Shown: piece by piece, positions 36,249-48,760 of the stretch | Layout: each line of letters opens with the position of its first letter | Numbering within the stretch: position 1 is the stretch's first letter | Source: Epiperipatus broadwayi | Taxonomy: Eukaryota > Onychophora > Udeonychophora > Euonychophora > Peripatidae | Assembly (NCBI GenBank): GCA_028023455.1 | Contig: JAQFVV010006427.1 | Coordinates: 806,001-870,000 of the forward strand | DNA: 64,000 bases | Direction of reading: 5' to 3' | Made by a program: the position numbers and the translations under genes | The notes under the pieces: generated by a model | Seen by the model: only the letters and a program-made list of their open reading frames with translations | Told to the model about the DNA's origin: nothing | The model's database searches: none

Positions 36249-39200
36249 TAAGGGATGGAAAATCCATTCTTTCTTTTTAAAGTGCCAGTATAGTTTTAAA
36301 AAACATCTACTTGATTTAGTTTTTACTTAAAAATTTGTAAATAGGTTGTTATTGTTATTATTGTTAATCGTTTTTATTGTTATTTAGTCCATGTTTATTT
36401 ATTTATTGTGATGTGTGCATTGTTTTATGATGATGGGATTTTAATAACAATGAATATATATAAATTCGTGATTGTATATGTAAAAAAAAATTATCAACAC
36501 TAGTATTTAAATTGCTAATTATAATTAGATTGTATTTTTTTTTTAAATTATAAAAGATTTAATGATATTATTCTGGTTGTTTATGTATTTATTTTGTAGA
36601 TTGTAAAAATAAATTTTTCAATGTAATATAGATATTTTTTTATTGACATTATTTTTGCTTTGTTATTTAAAAAAAATATTTTAAAATCAACAATCAACAG
36701 TGTTAAAGATTTTTCAATCAACAAGTGAGCTATAACAATAGAAAAAAATTACTATGGAAACCCAGGACAGGATCATCATTATTAATTATTAATAAAACAA
36801 AGGAAGAAAGAAGTTATAGCTTTATTTTGGTTATTGTTCCTAAATTTTACTTTTGGATCTTAATATAATAATTCCTGGACAAAGATAACATTAAAAATGT
36901 TTGGCTAAAGTGAACTTAACTATCCAGAGAAATTTGAACCCTTTTTGCCTGTCTTATCACATTATTAAAGTCCAGTGAAATATGCAGCCTGAAATCAAAC
37001 CTGCATTTGCAAAAAAATAAAAAAAAATAGATATATATTTAACTTTAAGTTTCTTTAGTGATCCTAAGTAATAGTCAAGTTTAATTATTTCTATAATTGA
37101 ATATATAGAAAATGACCACTCCAACAATGGAAAAATGTATATATTCATTAATAATATGTATACATATTTTAAAGCTATTTTGATCTAATCTGGAATGAAT
37201 AAAATAAAAGAAAAAACACCTGAAATAATTAGTGGACTGGGAAGTGAAGAGACATTAAAAAAAATTAAATGGTAATTAAAATTTGCCTTTTTTTTGTTGT
37301 TTTGTTTTATACATCTATTATTTTTTATAACATTTTAAAATACCTTTTTTTAAAAAGTGTATACAATTGTGATATTTTTAACTTTCCTATAAGTTTCTTT
37401 TTGGATGTTAAAACTTATTAATGATAAAGAAAGTCAATTTTTAATATATATTTGTTTATTTATTTATTTTTTAAAGAAATTTTATATCTTAAATTGCACG
37501 AATATATTGTTAAATACTAAGGTAAAATAATGATGGTAGTAATATATATATATATTAAATAATAAATGTCATGTATCAACTTAGATTGGAAAATAATAAA
37601 TTACACTTAATTGCATAGGAGTTGTATATAAATATATAAATTTTGTAGAATCGGTATTTACAAATTATATCATTATTTAATAATTATTTTAACTCTTCAA
37701 TTATTTTAATTGCATTATTATTAGATGTATTTTAAAAAGATTGAATCAATTTATAGTATTAAATATTGAAGTTATATATGAATATCCCCACATTTGTATT
37801 TAGAAGTTGTCGTGTTATATATATATGTTTTGCTTACACATAAGGAAAGCTGAGCTGAGATGATATTATATATTGTGCTAGGTTTAATAAACCCTAAGTT
37901 AATAAAGTTATGGAATAAATGTTGAAGTTTTCAGGCTAGGATATAAGCCTTATATAAATAAAAAAAGCCCCAAGTAGTTGATGTTTCTCATAAAAGAAGT
38001 GGTTTAAAATAAAGTAAAGTGAATAAATCCTTATAGTATAGTGGGAAGGAGTTCTTGCTATTGTCTTCTGTATCATTCTGTTTGTTGATCCAACTTTAAA
38101 TAAATACATAAATAACCTAAATTATTATTTTAACAAGATATCATCATTTATTTATTTATTTATTTGTTTATTGATTTAATGTCAACAGTTTTGTACAACT
38201 CCTATGTAAAATATAAACTGCAAGTTATGTTTAGTATCAGTAAAACTTTTATTTCATTTATTTTTAAAAAAAATTGAGCATTCGAAAAACAAAACAGTTT
38301 TTATGTTTTATATAGATATATATTTGTGCTATTATAAAAATGTAAAGTCACAATCTTGGAATAAAGCATATATCATTTGTTTATATAAAAATGACTTTGA
38401 TTTTTTTTTTATTTGAAATTTACTAATATCTGTCTTTTCTTTTAGTACCTCTGTTATTAATTGGTTGACAAATTTATACACTTGACTAAATGATAATCTT
38501 GTACATTAGTGGGTTATTTTTATAAGCCATCGATAATGGAAATATTAAATTACATGTAATCTTATTTATAAACATATATATTTTGGATTCAATAAAATTA
38601 CCTTTGTTCCAATTTATATTTATTAACTAATCAAACTGTTAGCTAAGTTAACCCTGAGAATTAACCAGTTAACATGCCTTAGTCAATGCTCTGTATTATT
38701 TAGGTTTATTTTGTATAGCTAGCTGAAGTAATAATATAAGTAGTCATTAGAATACATTCACTCATGAGTAATATATTTTCTATAGTGTAGTTCATTTATT
38801 ATCTGGAACTTTATAAATTAGTTATTTGTTTAAATTAAGTTAAACATCATAACCTGATTTATTCTAACTCATATTCAATGGCTGGAATTAGTATATTTCA
38901 TTATATTCATTTTTGGAGGCAATTTCTTTTCTCATTATACATATATGTGATGTTATAATAAGCACTATTATCTTTGTAGCTACCAATTGGAGCCATTTCA
39001 ATTGTTAGGACCTTTCTTTATATGTATATTTTTCTTACTATTGCATTTGGCACTACAAATTGGAGCAATCATATTTTTATTGCATTTTTATTATGTTTAA
39101 GGCAAGTGTATCTTTTCATATGTAGTTAAAGCATACTATTGTATTATAATAATTTCATCCTTTTATACATAGCATCATACATAGTATTACATTTGCCTCC

Positions 39201-39252
39201 TAATGATTTGCTATGTCATTTCTTTATAATTGCATATATGTATATGATTACA
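36249..39252 (+). repeat. 5' LTR (3.0 kb)
   Basis: Begins taagggatggaaaatcc and ends ...gattaca. It is 3004 bp against 3002 for the partner, with small indels in the AT- and TTTA-rich parts. The first base pair is not the canonical TG in either copy (AA before the shared start on the left, AG on the right), while the end is a canonical CA. Plus- or minus-strand open frames inside (for example 36957-37148) are fortuitous. Confidence 0.9.
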
Positions 39253-39285
39253 TTGGGTGCAAACAACTTAGGGGCTCGATGACTA
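39253..39285 (+). promoter_or_regulatory. Degenerate primer-binding site
   Basis: Right after the 5' LTR comes ttgggtgcaaacaacttagg followed by ggctcga. It resembles, with mismatches and extra bases, the lysine-tRNA primer site seen in the 58.9-kb element (tggtgcccaacatggggc). The position is right. The exact tRNA is uncertain. Confidence 0.5.
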
Positions 39286-39722
39286 TGTACAGCCATGATA
39301 AATTTTGGTAGACTTTGTTTGTAGTCAAAACTGTTTTAAAAATGTTGTGGACCGAGAGTCATACTATTATATTTTGATGTCCAATGTTTACAATAATTGT
39401 ATTTCATCAAATGTAGATAATATATTCTATTGCATTTTGACACAACCAATTTAAGCCATGAAGGTAAACAATTAGAGAGGCTGAACTCATTATAATATGA
39501 AATGGTGTTGAGTTTTAATATCATGCTATAGTTGTATACATATTTTTTGACTTATTAAGATCATAATGCCAATCGGCATTTTTCATAGATTAAAAAGGTC
39601 ATATTTTCATGGAATTAAAACTTGGATCACTGAATAATTATAGTCACAATTAAAATCAAGATGTTCATGTTTTGATTGGATGGTTAATGGTGTTTTAGGA
39701 TAATGGAAAAGAGTGGTAAGCC

Positions 39723-40558
39723 TTGGATAGTAATAGTTGTTATATAAGAACATATAGTGCAAATGAAGAATCAAGTGGTATTGGCATTAGTTGGCAAGAC
39801 TTCATAAAGTATATGGATAAATTTAAAGCTGAAATAAAAGCTAATATTGATGAATTAAAAGTGAAGTCTTGTAAAATAGAGGCTAAATTGGATGCTAATT
39901 CCAAGAATTGAAAGCTACTTCCCAAGAATTGAAAGCTGATTTAAAAGCCAATTTTGATAAATTGGAAGCTACTTGCCAAGAATTGAAAGCTGAAATAAAA
40001 GCTAATATTGATGAATTGAAAGCTTATTCTGATAAGATTACTGTAGAATTAGAAACCAGGTTTACTGAAGAGTTAAAAATTTATAGAGAACAATCTAGTA
40101 TTGAAGCTATTTCCCTGAAAGCAATATTTGATGAGGTTAGTGATGAGATGAGGAAAGAAATTTAAGGGATAATGGCTAAATTTGAAGAGTTCGGAGAAGA
40201 ATGTAAAGAAGAACATAAAGCCATCTATCAATCGATAAAAAAAGATTTTTATAAAACCATAAAAGAGAGAGTTTCAAAGGGTTTGGATGATAATTCTGAG
40301 ATTGAAGATAGTCAGGATGAAAAATATATTGATGAATCTTTTTTAGATATAAGTCAACCTTGTTTGACTGGTATTTATAAAACAAATAGCCTTTGCATAG
40401 AAATAGGTGAGTTAGAAGTTCAGTTGTGTTATTGCTATGAAACACATAGTCATCAATATATGAACATTAATGATAGAAAAAGACTTCAGATTAATAAAAA
40501 CACAAAAGTATTTCCTGAAAATAAGTTTTATGTGAAAAGTGTGGATATTCTTAGGTAG
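39723..40558 (+). pseudogene. gag: gag-like coiled-coil ORF, one frameshift and one stop
   Basis: Three open pieces (39723-39911, 39908-40165, 40172-40558) join into one reading frame of about 277 codons. The first junction is explained by loss of a single base near 39900, where 'gctaattccaag' stands for the repeated 'gctacttgccaag'. The second is a single TAA at 40163-40165, and the third piece is in the same frame. The N-terminal half is a lysine/glutamate-rich coiled coil with a 19-residue repeat of the type QELKAEIKANIDELKA. There is no zinc knuckle. Position after the primer site and before the protease remnant supports a structural Gag role, forming the particle that packages element RNA. 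Family assignment rests on context more than motif. Confidence 0.6.
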
Positions 40559-40721
40559 ATTAGAGAATAAATGTTTGAATTAGAATTTGTATTATTGTTG
40601 CAATAGAAATGACTTATTTTATAAGTATCCCAGCAGGACAAAGATTGTGAGAAATATAGTCTTGAAGTTTTAGAGAAACAGAGAGGTAGACACACTTGTT
40701 TATGATAATTTTATTTATTAT

Positions 40722-40975
40722 TTGGAGTCGGTATATTTGAATCTTTTAAAAATAAGCCCTTATATTTGTAATTTATTGAGAGAGTGGAATATTATTGACT
40801 CAATTTACAAATATCTATTTCAGATAAAATTTGAAGTCATATGCCTTACTTCAATACTCTTTGTTCTTTTCCAGAGATCTTTCCTTATTCCAAATTGTAT
40901 ATTATTGGGAAGTGATGTTCTGACATTGTACATTTTTTTTATTTTATATAATTATAAAGTTATTTTTGTGTAGAT
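40722..40975 (+). pseudogene. Retropepsin C-terminal remnant
   Basis: The open frame ends 'FLIPNCILLGSDVLTLYIFF...YNYKVIF'. This matches the end of Ty3/gypsy aspartic proteases, which have '.IP..iLLGiDFL.kY...iDy..k.i'. The catalytic DTG half is not visible upstream in this frame, so only the C-terminal part can be claimed. It follows the gag-like ORF, the expected order. Confidence 0.5.
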
Positions 40976-41055
40976 ATGTTTTCAAAGTTTCATTTATTCA
41001 TACCCATGTTAGTCATCTGCAGGAATATAAATTTAAAATTTATTTCAATCTGTAA

Positions 41056-41154
41056 GAAGGGCCATACCTCATTGAGAAAAAGGTTGGAACCAATGCTTAT
41101 GTTATTCATGCACCTGATGGACTGAGAAGAACTTATAATGCCTGGAGTCTTTGA
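41056..41154 (+). pseudogene. Integrase C-terminal tail
   Basis: Reads 'EGPYLIEKKVGTNAYVIHAP' followed by DGLRRTYNAWSL and a stop. Gypsy integrases end with this block ('GPy.I.ekig.naY.l.lPdg....vfnv..L'). The catalytic core and zinc domain are absent upstream, which shows that a large internal deletion removed RT, RNase H and most of integrase. About 465 bases of 3' non-coding sequence follow up to the purine tract. Confidence 0.65.
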
Positions 41155-41606
41155 TCAGTACCTTGTAATTAATCTGTAATATATTGGCCTGAGTCATTAT
41201 ATATATATAAAATAATTTTAATGAATGTTTTGGTGCAAATCTTATACAGACAATATTTTTTTAATTCTGAGAAAATGTAAATACATTTCTTTTAAAATCT
41301 TATTATCTGAATATTTTATTATTTGTTATTTTGTTTTGCATTTAATTGAGATATTATAAAGATATTAAACCAAGATCAATATTATGACATTTATTGTTTG
41401 GAAAAAGTAAAAGATTTCTGGTACAATTATAGTTAAGCACTATAATATCTTTTAAAACATTTTATTTATGTGATTGTTGTTCAATAGATTGTTAAGAGGA
41501 AAAGGCTACTCCTAGATATATTGAGAGAATTGTGTAGGAATAAATGAGTAGTTGTTTCTATCCTCATAGATTATAGTTGTTTATATGCAATGACATTTTT
41601 TATTAG

Positions 41607-41619
41607 CAGGGGAGTAAAG
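41607..41619 (+). promoter_or_regulatory. Polypurine tract
   Basis: caggggagtaaag sits immediately upstream of the 3' LTR, the position where plus-strand DNA synthesis is primed. It is purine-rich apart from the first C and one T. Confidence 0.6.
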
Positions 41620-44600
41620 TAAGGGATGGAAAATCCATTCTTTTTTTAAAGTGCCAGTATAGATTAAAAAATCTCTTTGATTTAGTTTTTACTTAAAGAT
41701 TTGTAAATAGGTTGCTATTGTTATTATTGATAATTGTTTTTATTGTTATTTAGTTCATGTTTATTTATTTATTGAGGATATGTCCTTTGTTTTATGATGA
41801 TGGGATATTCATAGCAATGAATATATATAAATTTGCAAGTGTATATGTAAAAAAAATGATCAACAGTAGTATTTAAATTGCTAATTACAATTAGATTGTA
41901 TTTTTTAAAAAAATTATAAAAGATGTAATGATATTATTCTAGTTGTTTATTTATTTATTTTGTAGACCATAAAAATAAATTTTTCAATGTAATATAGATA
42001 TTTTTTCTTGATATTATTTTTGTTTTCTTATTTGAATTTTTTTTTTAAATCAACAATGTTAAAAATTTTTCAATCAGCATGTGAGCTATAATAATAGAAA
42101 AAAAATTACTATGGAAACTCAGGACAGGATCATCATTATTAATTATTAATAAAACAGAGGAAGAGAGAAGTCATAGCTTTATTTTGTTTATTCCCAAATT
42201 TTTTTTTGGATCTTAATATAATAATTCCTGGACAAAGATAACATCAAAAATGTTTGGCTAAAGTGAACTTAACTGGCCAGGGTTTTTGAACCCTTTTTTG
42301 CCTGTCTTATCTTATTATTAAAGTCAAGTAAAATATGCAGCCTGAAATCAAACCTGCATTTGCAAACAGTTTTTTTAAAAATAGCTATATATATATATAT
42401 TTTTTCAACTTTAAGTTTCTTTAGGGATCCTAAGTAACAGTCAAGTTTAATTATTTCTATAATTGAATATATAAAAAATGACCAAATCAATCACTCCAAC
42501 AATGGAAAAATCTAAAATGCATTTATAATATGTATACATATTTTAAAGCTATTTTGAGCTAGTTTGGAATAGATAAAATAAAAGAAAAAAATGCCTGAAA
42601 TAATTAGTGGACTGGGAAGTGAAAAGACATTAAAAGAAATGAAATTGTAATTAAAATTTGTCTTATTTTTTCTTTTTGTTTTGTTTTATACATCTATAAT
42701 TTTTTATAACATTTTAAAATATCTTTTTTTAAAAAAAGTGTATACAATTGTGATATTGAAAACTAACCCTATAAGTTTCTTTTTGAATGTTAAAACTTAT
42801 TAATGATAAAGAAAGTCAATTTTTAATATATATATTTGTTTATTTATTTAGTTTTTTAAAAAAATTTTATATCTTAAATTGCATGAATATTCACTTTTTA
42901 CATACATATATATATTCTAAATAATAAATGTCATGTATCAAGTTAGATTGGAAAATAATAAATTACACTTAATTGCATAGGAATTGTATATAAATATATA
43001 AGTTTTGTAGAATGTTATTTATAAATTATATCATTATTTAATAATTATTTTAACTTTTCAATTATTTTAATTGTATTATTATTAGATGTATTTTAAAAAG
43101 ATTGGGTCAATTTATAGTATTAAATATTAAAGTTATATATGAATATCTCCACATTTGTATTTAGAAGTTATCGTGTTATATATATATATATATATGTTAT
43201 ATATATATATATATATATTGCTTATACATAAGGAGGGCTTAATTGAGGTGATATTTTTTTTATATATTGTATGTTTAATAAACCCTAAGTTAATAAAGTT
43301 ATGGAATAAATTTTAAACCTTTCAGGCTAGGATATAAGTCTTATATTAACAACAAAAAAAGCCCCTAGTTGATGTTCCTCATAAAAGACGTGGTTTAAAA
43401 TAAAGTAAAATGAATAAATCCTTATAGTATACTGGAAAGGAGTTCTTGATATTGCCTTCTGTATAATTCTGTTTCTTGATCCAACTTTAAAAAAATACAT
43501 CTATAACCTAAATATTAATTTAACAAGATTTTATTGATTTAATGTCAAAACAGTTTTATACAATTCCTATGTGAAATATAAACTGCAAGTTATGTTTATT
43601 ATCGGTAAAACTTTTATTTCATTTATGTTTTAAAAAAATTGAGCATTTGAAAAACAAAACAGTTTTTATGTTTTTTACATATATATATATATTTGTGCTA
43701 TTATAAAAATATAAAGTCACAATCTTGGAATAGAGCTTATATCATCTGTTTATATAAAAGAATGACTTTATTTTTTTTATTTGAAATTTACTAATATCTG
43801 TCTTTTTTTTAGTAGCTCAGTTATTAACTGGTTGACAAATTCATCCATTTGACTAAATGATAATCTTGTACATTAGTGGGTTATTTTTATAAGCCATCAA
43901 TAATAGAAATATTAAATTACATGTAATCTTATTTGTAAACATATGTATTTTGGATTCAACAAAATTACCTTTGTTCCAATTTATATTTATTAACTAATTA
44001 AATTGTTAGCTAAGTTAATCCTGAGAATTAACCAGTGAACATGCCTTAGTCAATGCTCTGTAGTATTTAGGTTTATTTTGTATAGCTAGCTGAAGTAATA
44101 ATATAAGTAGTGATTAGAGTACAGTCACTCATGGGTAGTATATTTTCTATAGTGTAGATCATTTATTATCTGTAAGTTTATAAATTAGTAATTTGTTCAA
44201 ATAAAGTTAAATATCATAACCTGATTTATTCTAACTCATATTCAATGGCTGGAATTAGTATATTTTATTATATTCATTTTTAGGAGGCAATTTCTTTTCT
44301 CATTATACATATATGTGATGTTATAATAAGCACTATTACCTTTGTAGCTACTGATTGGAGCCATTTCAATTGTTAGGACCTTTCTTTATATGTATATTTT
44401 ACTTACTATTGTAATTGGCACTACAAATTGGAGCAATCATATTTTCTATTACATTTTTATTATGTTTAAGGCAAGTGTATCTTTTCATATGTAGTTAAAG
44501 CATAATATTGTATTATAATAATTTCATCCTTTCATACATAGCATCATACATAGTATTACATTTGCCTTCTAATGATTTTCTATGTCGTTTCTTCATAATT

Positions 44601-44621
44601 GCCTATACATATACCATTACA
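41620..44621 (+). repeat. 3' LTR (3.0 kb)
   Basis: Collinear with the 5' LTR from taagggatggaaaatcc to ...ccattaca. It contains an expanded (AT)n block (about 43166-43218) and lacks a TTTA-rich stretch of the 5' LTR. It is followed directly by an (AT)n microsatellite. Confidence 0.9.
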
Positions 44622-44639
44622 ATATATATATATATATTG

Positions 44640-45020
44640 TACCAGTCAAAACATGTTTATTTATCTAACACGAGGAGTAACTCAAACAATGTATTTCAAA
44701 CCCCGTCAAGCCCAAGATTTAGGTCAGGGACCAACCTGGTTTTGAATCCACTCTCTAAGCCCCAGATCAAACCCCTAATTAATAACATAACAATGATGGC
44801 ACACAAGAATTAATTCTTAAGTCCATCCCACTAGCAGATTGGAAAAAACAATGACATCCATTAATTATGACATAACTAAAATATGTATACACATGGCTGT
44901 ATGTTTGCAAGTAGAGAAAAAGAAATTCTACCTACTCAAACAAGTTAAACAATAAAAATTAGTTTAATATAATGATAAATTATTTACATACATTTATAAA
45001 TTAATTATAAACATTAGTGT
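44640..45020. other. GC-richer unassigned patch
   Basis: About 44680-44830 is richer in G+C than the surroundings ('caaaccccgtcaagcccaag', 'aagccccagatcaaacccct') and carries a 101-codon open frame (44508-44813) that starts inside the LTR, so I do not call it a gene. It may be a fragment of another repeat. Confidence 0.35.
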
Positions 45021-45022
45021 GT

Positions 45023-45079
45023 GCGTGAATGAGCAAGCGGTCTACCAAGCGGTAGATGATTACATAGTGTCATTCATGC
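45023..45079. repeat. Nested stem-loop
   Basis: The outer stem pairs GCGTGAATGA (45023-45032) with TCATTCATGC (45070-45079), 10 pairs with one G-U. The inner stem pairs TCTACC (45041-45046) with GGTAGA (45051-45056) around AAGC. The two-tier structure with a GC-rich inner helix stands out, but its function is unknown. Confidence 0.5.
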
Positions 45080-45552
45080 TATTATTTCTCATATGCTCTT
45101 TTATAAATTAAATAATATATTATAAATAAACACACATCTTTGGTGGGTCCAAAATTAAAATGCCAATCATTTATTAGAAAGAATTTACATAAAATTGCTT
45201 ATTAACAGTTTGGGTTATGGTTCTGAAACGAGGTGACTAACATTATTTCAGGGAGCCTTCTGAAATTCATTATATATATATATAATATGAACTATTTTTA
45301 TGCCACTGAGGTCATGAAAATAAACAAAATTCATTTGAAAGATTATATTTGAATCTATGACAAAATATTTATTGAAAAATTATTTTAACAATAGTAAAAT
45401 GAATGCTTTATTTTCCCCAAGGCATATACTCCTAAATTTTATAAATAACAAATTATGACAGGGGATTTTATATGATTGAAATAAATTTAATTAATAAAAC
45501 TAATAGTAGTTGGCATTTATATATATATTTTGAGCAGAGTGCAATTTTAATA

Positions 45553-45935
45553 TTAGAGCATTAAAACCTGGTCATGAAGCAAAAGAAGTAATAATACAAA
45601 GAAGATTTGTGGTGCTGGCATCGGCAAAGAACTAACAGAAAAAGATTCATGCTTCTGGACAAAAAACGAAGTCTAAACCCCCCTTATTGGACAGTGCTTA
45701 GAGAAATGTGTATAAGGTTTGTTGTGGACATCCTAACATGCAGGCTTTTCATACTAACAAAGTGGATAGGCATAGCATGTGCCAGACTTATGTTAATCAC
45801 TACCAGAGGCCTTTTTATATAAAATGGTCCTGGGCAGATCAACTATTCTCGGGACAAGGCTTGAGAAGAAATCTATGGGTTCACTCTTGTTGTAACCCCC
45901 AGATTAGAAGATTAGAAGCATGTAATATATATATA
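45553..45935 (+). pseudogene. Decayed protein-coding remnant, family unknown
   Basis: GC content and codon texture are clearly higher here. The frame of 45708-45950 reads 'YKVCCGHPNMQAFHTNKVDR' then 'HSMCQTYVNHYQRPFYIKW'. Cys and His are spaced in a way that suggests a metal-binding fold. Upstream, the same frame continues as '...KKIHASGQKTKSKPPLLD' with two stops, so an older longer ORF is likely. An overlapping frame (45607-45822) is probably a shadow. I do not recognise the family. A transposable-element protein is the likeliest source, given the neighbourhood. Confidence 0.4.
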
Positions 45936-45950
45936 TATATATATTCATGA

Positions 45951-47650
45951 AGATATGCTGAATGTCAGTAACTCAGTATGGATGGATGTCACTAATGATA
46001 TGGAATAAGATTTAGTGCTTTAAAAATAAATGACCTAGTTTGAATGCTATAATTTATACAGATAATGCACAATGCCACTGTAATATATGTACAAGATTTT
46101 ACTTAATAACTAAAATAGTAAAATATATGTTAATATTTACCCCCTCCCTTTTCTGCTGTTTAAAAATGACTCAATCCCACCTTCACAGATTTTACAACTG
46201 AGAATATTTAAGCATATATTTTAAGAATCTGGAAAAATAAAAAAAAACAGCATGTTATAGAAAACAACTAATGGTTCACCTCTTCAGAATTGAATAATAA
46301 CAGTTATAAAATAAATAAGGTTTCAGAGCATTAATTAGCTTGAGTTCTTGGATTCTCCCAGATAGAAAATCCAGAGTTAATTAAATAGTGAAAATTTATA
46401 TTAAAGCATAAACAAAATGTTGACTTGTAAAAACAATCTGGTGAGCAGATCAATTAATAATGCATTATATTTTAAGGGGACATTAATAACCTTGATTCAT
46501 GAAGGTTTACTTAAAAAAAAGAAAATTTTTTACAAAATTCAACTCGTCAGTTTGCTTGAGATTGGCATATTAATACCTAAAATAGACCTATAAAATCAAG
46601 TAATAAATAACTATAAATAAATGACACACCAAAATTAAAGAAACCTAGAGCATATAAGATAGGATTAAATTTATAGAAATTATTTAAGAGCAATTTACAT
46701 ATTATATTTTAGAAATAAGGTTAAATAATACATTAGGAGAGAAAGTTTTGATAATAGAGTTTGACATTAGTTACACTAGCTTTACTTGTAGCTTGAAAGT
46801 TTACCTTACCCCATTTTAAAAGTCCATATTTTAAAGTTTGCTCATGCATGGCAATTGGTTCTTAAATAACAGCAAACTTTTATTCAGCATTCCACAATAC
46901 TCCAGTTGGGATTTTACTTCATTTAAGGGCAGCAAAATATTATGGCAGTGGAAGATGACCCACAATGGTCAGGAAAAGCTTTTTACTAGATCACCATTTT
47001 TATTTTCAAAACAGCATGGTGTCTAGTAGCAATCAGTTCTCTCAACAATATCTAATCTGTTGGTGATTTAAAATCCGGCCATTTTATACTTCTGCCCAGA
47101 TATTTGAAGAATGCTTTCTATTTCTTATCTCTAGGTCAAATGTAATCTTTAATCTAACAGAAATTTTACATTTCTTTGTTTATTGTTTTTGAAAGATGCA
47201 ATTGTTAGATAACATTCCAAAAATATATTCAAATCTATTTCATGATTGGAAATAGATTTGACAAAATGTTTATAACAAAAGTACAATCGTTAATTTTAAT
47301 CTCCATTTTATTTTAAGTAAAAACTTTAATTAATAATTCCTTCCCCAGATTAAAACAATAGTGTTGCCAACCCTTTAATTATTTGTGGACAATTAACAGT
47401 TGCATCTTCCATCTTGGATTTTATAAAATATATAGTTTAAAAGAAAAAACAAGCAATTTAAAAGGAAAAAGTTGAAAAAATGACAAAATAAAATATTTAA
47501 AACATCAATATTTTGCTAGTAAGTTTTTGCTCCAATATATATATATTTGAGCCACACCTATGTATTTTAATAAAAAAATAATAATAATAAAAATGTTATC
47601 TAAAAGCCAAATTTTTATAACCTAGGTGCACATCTCAAATATATACATAA
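45951..47650. other. AT-rich spacer, no gene supported
   Basis: The 62-codon open frame at 46838-47026 has mixed composition but no recognised motif or context. Nothing else stands out. Confidence 0.4.
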
Positions 47651-47754
47651 AATATATATACACAACTAAAGAAGTGGGATGGGATATAGGGTTTGAATAC
47701 AGGTTAGCAGATGGAACCATGAAGCTCAATCTTAAGCTAAGATTGACTGCTTCA

Positions 47755-47960
47755 ATATATATATATATAGAGAGAGAGATATGGTAACCGAACCGCCATA
47801 CAACCCCTTTATTACCTCAGTTGTAACAATTACCTGATGAGCATGTTGCAGGAAGAAACTATCGATTGGCATTCCCCAATGCAGATGTTAACCCCCCCTA
47901 CAACAATATTTCCTGCTCATCAGAGGATGTAGCACTATAGAAACTGGAAGCATCTAGACA
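47755..47960. other. Repeat with opposed CTGATGAGCA motifs, possible hammerhead relic
   Basis: CCTGATGAGCA (about 47833-47843) and its inverse tgctcatcag (about 47917-47926) face each other. On the plus strand CUGAUGA is followed about 15 bases later by GAAAC and then UAUC, which has the order of hammerhead boxes, but the cleavage triplet would be AUC and stem I pairs only distally (CAAU/AUUG). It may be a relic of a third hammerhead repeat or an unrelated foldback. A TA/GA microsatellite precedes it. Confidence 0.35.
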
Positions 47961-48193
47961 TTTCTGTGTTTGGTTTTCCAAACAGCAACACTAGAGTTCC
48001 CATCTCACTTTAACCTGACTTACATAGGTCTAGTTATGCCAGACATAGCTTAGGAGGCATAAAATTCTCATGAACAAGTGCACTGAATGATGACTGATGC
48101 AATAAAAAAATATAGAATTGAACAACTGGATAACGAAAATTAATTTTAAGTAACAATAATTTTATTTAATAACAGGTTTAAATAAATGTCCAT

Positions 48194-48760
48194 CAAACAA
48201 AATATTTCATTGACAGTCCCTTGCATCTCTTCAGCCTACTTCCAATAACATTTGTATATGACTTAAAGAATGTAATTTGTTGAGAGAATAATAAAGTCCT
48301 TCTTTCAATAGTTCTTTAACAGTTTACATCTTTAATCATTTAGTTAATTCACAGAGAGGAGTGTGATATATTAAGACAACAGAGATAATAATGAAGACAA
48401 CTGATAGCATTTAATTCAGAGTTCTACTTAATTCAAACAAATATTTCATTTACAGTCTATTGTGTATCTTGATATACATCCAAAAATAGTACAATATGAA
48501 TTAAAGAATGCAAGTTCTTTAACAATTTACCCTTTTTAGTTATTTAGTTAATTTGCAGAGAGGAGTGTAATATATGAAGACAATGAAGACAACTGATAGC
48601 ATTTAATTTAATTCAGAGTTTCACTTAATTCAAACAAGTATTTCATTTATGGTCCATTGTGTTTCTTTGGTATTCTTCCAATAATAGACTTAAAGAATGT
48701 AATTTGTTGTATAATAAAGTCCTTCTTTCAATAGTTCTTTAATATCCATGTGATGACTCA
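48194..48760. repeat. Tandem repeat, unit about 200-240 bp, nearly three copies
   Basis: 'caaacaaatatttcattta' and its variants start copies near 48194, 48435 and 48632. Shared inner blocks are 'gacttaaagaatgtaatttg', 'agtccttctttcaatagttc', 'cagagaggagtgt' and 'gacaactgatagcatttaat'. No open frame is conserved. Confidence 0.8.

Larger units (their letters stand above)
36249..44621 (+). mobile_element. Long-LTR Ty3/gypsy-like retrotransposon, interior deleted
   Basis: Two direct ~3.0-kb LTRs (36249-39252 and 41620-44621) flank 2367 bp of interior. A degenerate primer-binding site follows the left LTR and a purine-rich tract abuts the right LTR. The interior keeps a broken gag-like ORF, a retropepsin C-terminal remnant and the end of an integrase, all on the plus strand. 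Reverse transcriptase, RNase H and most of integrase are missing, lost between about 40975 and 41056. The element is therefore a non-autonomous deletion derivative. If the original left edge was TG two bases upstream, a 4-bp ATAT duplication would flank it, but this lies in AT-rich DNA and carries little weight. Inspecting the last ~250 bp of the two LTRs suggests about 4% divergence. Confidence 0.85.

Noticed and set aside
44508-44813. 101-codon plus-strand frame
   Set aside because: Starts inside the 3' LTR and runs through an AT microsatellite, so it cannot be a single conserved gene.
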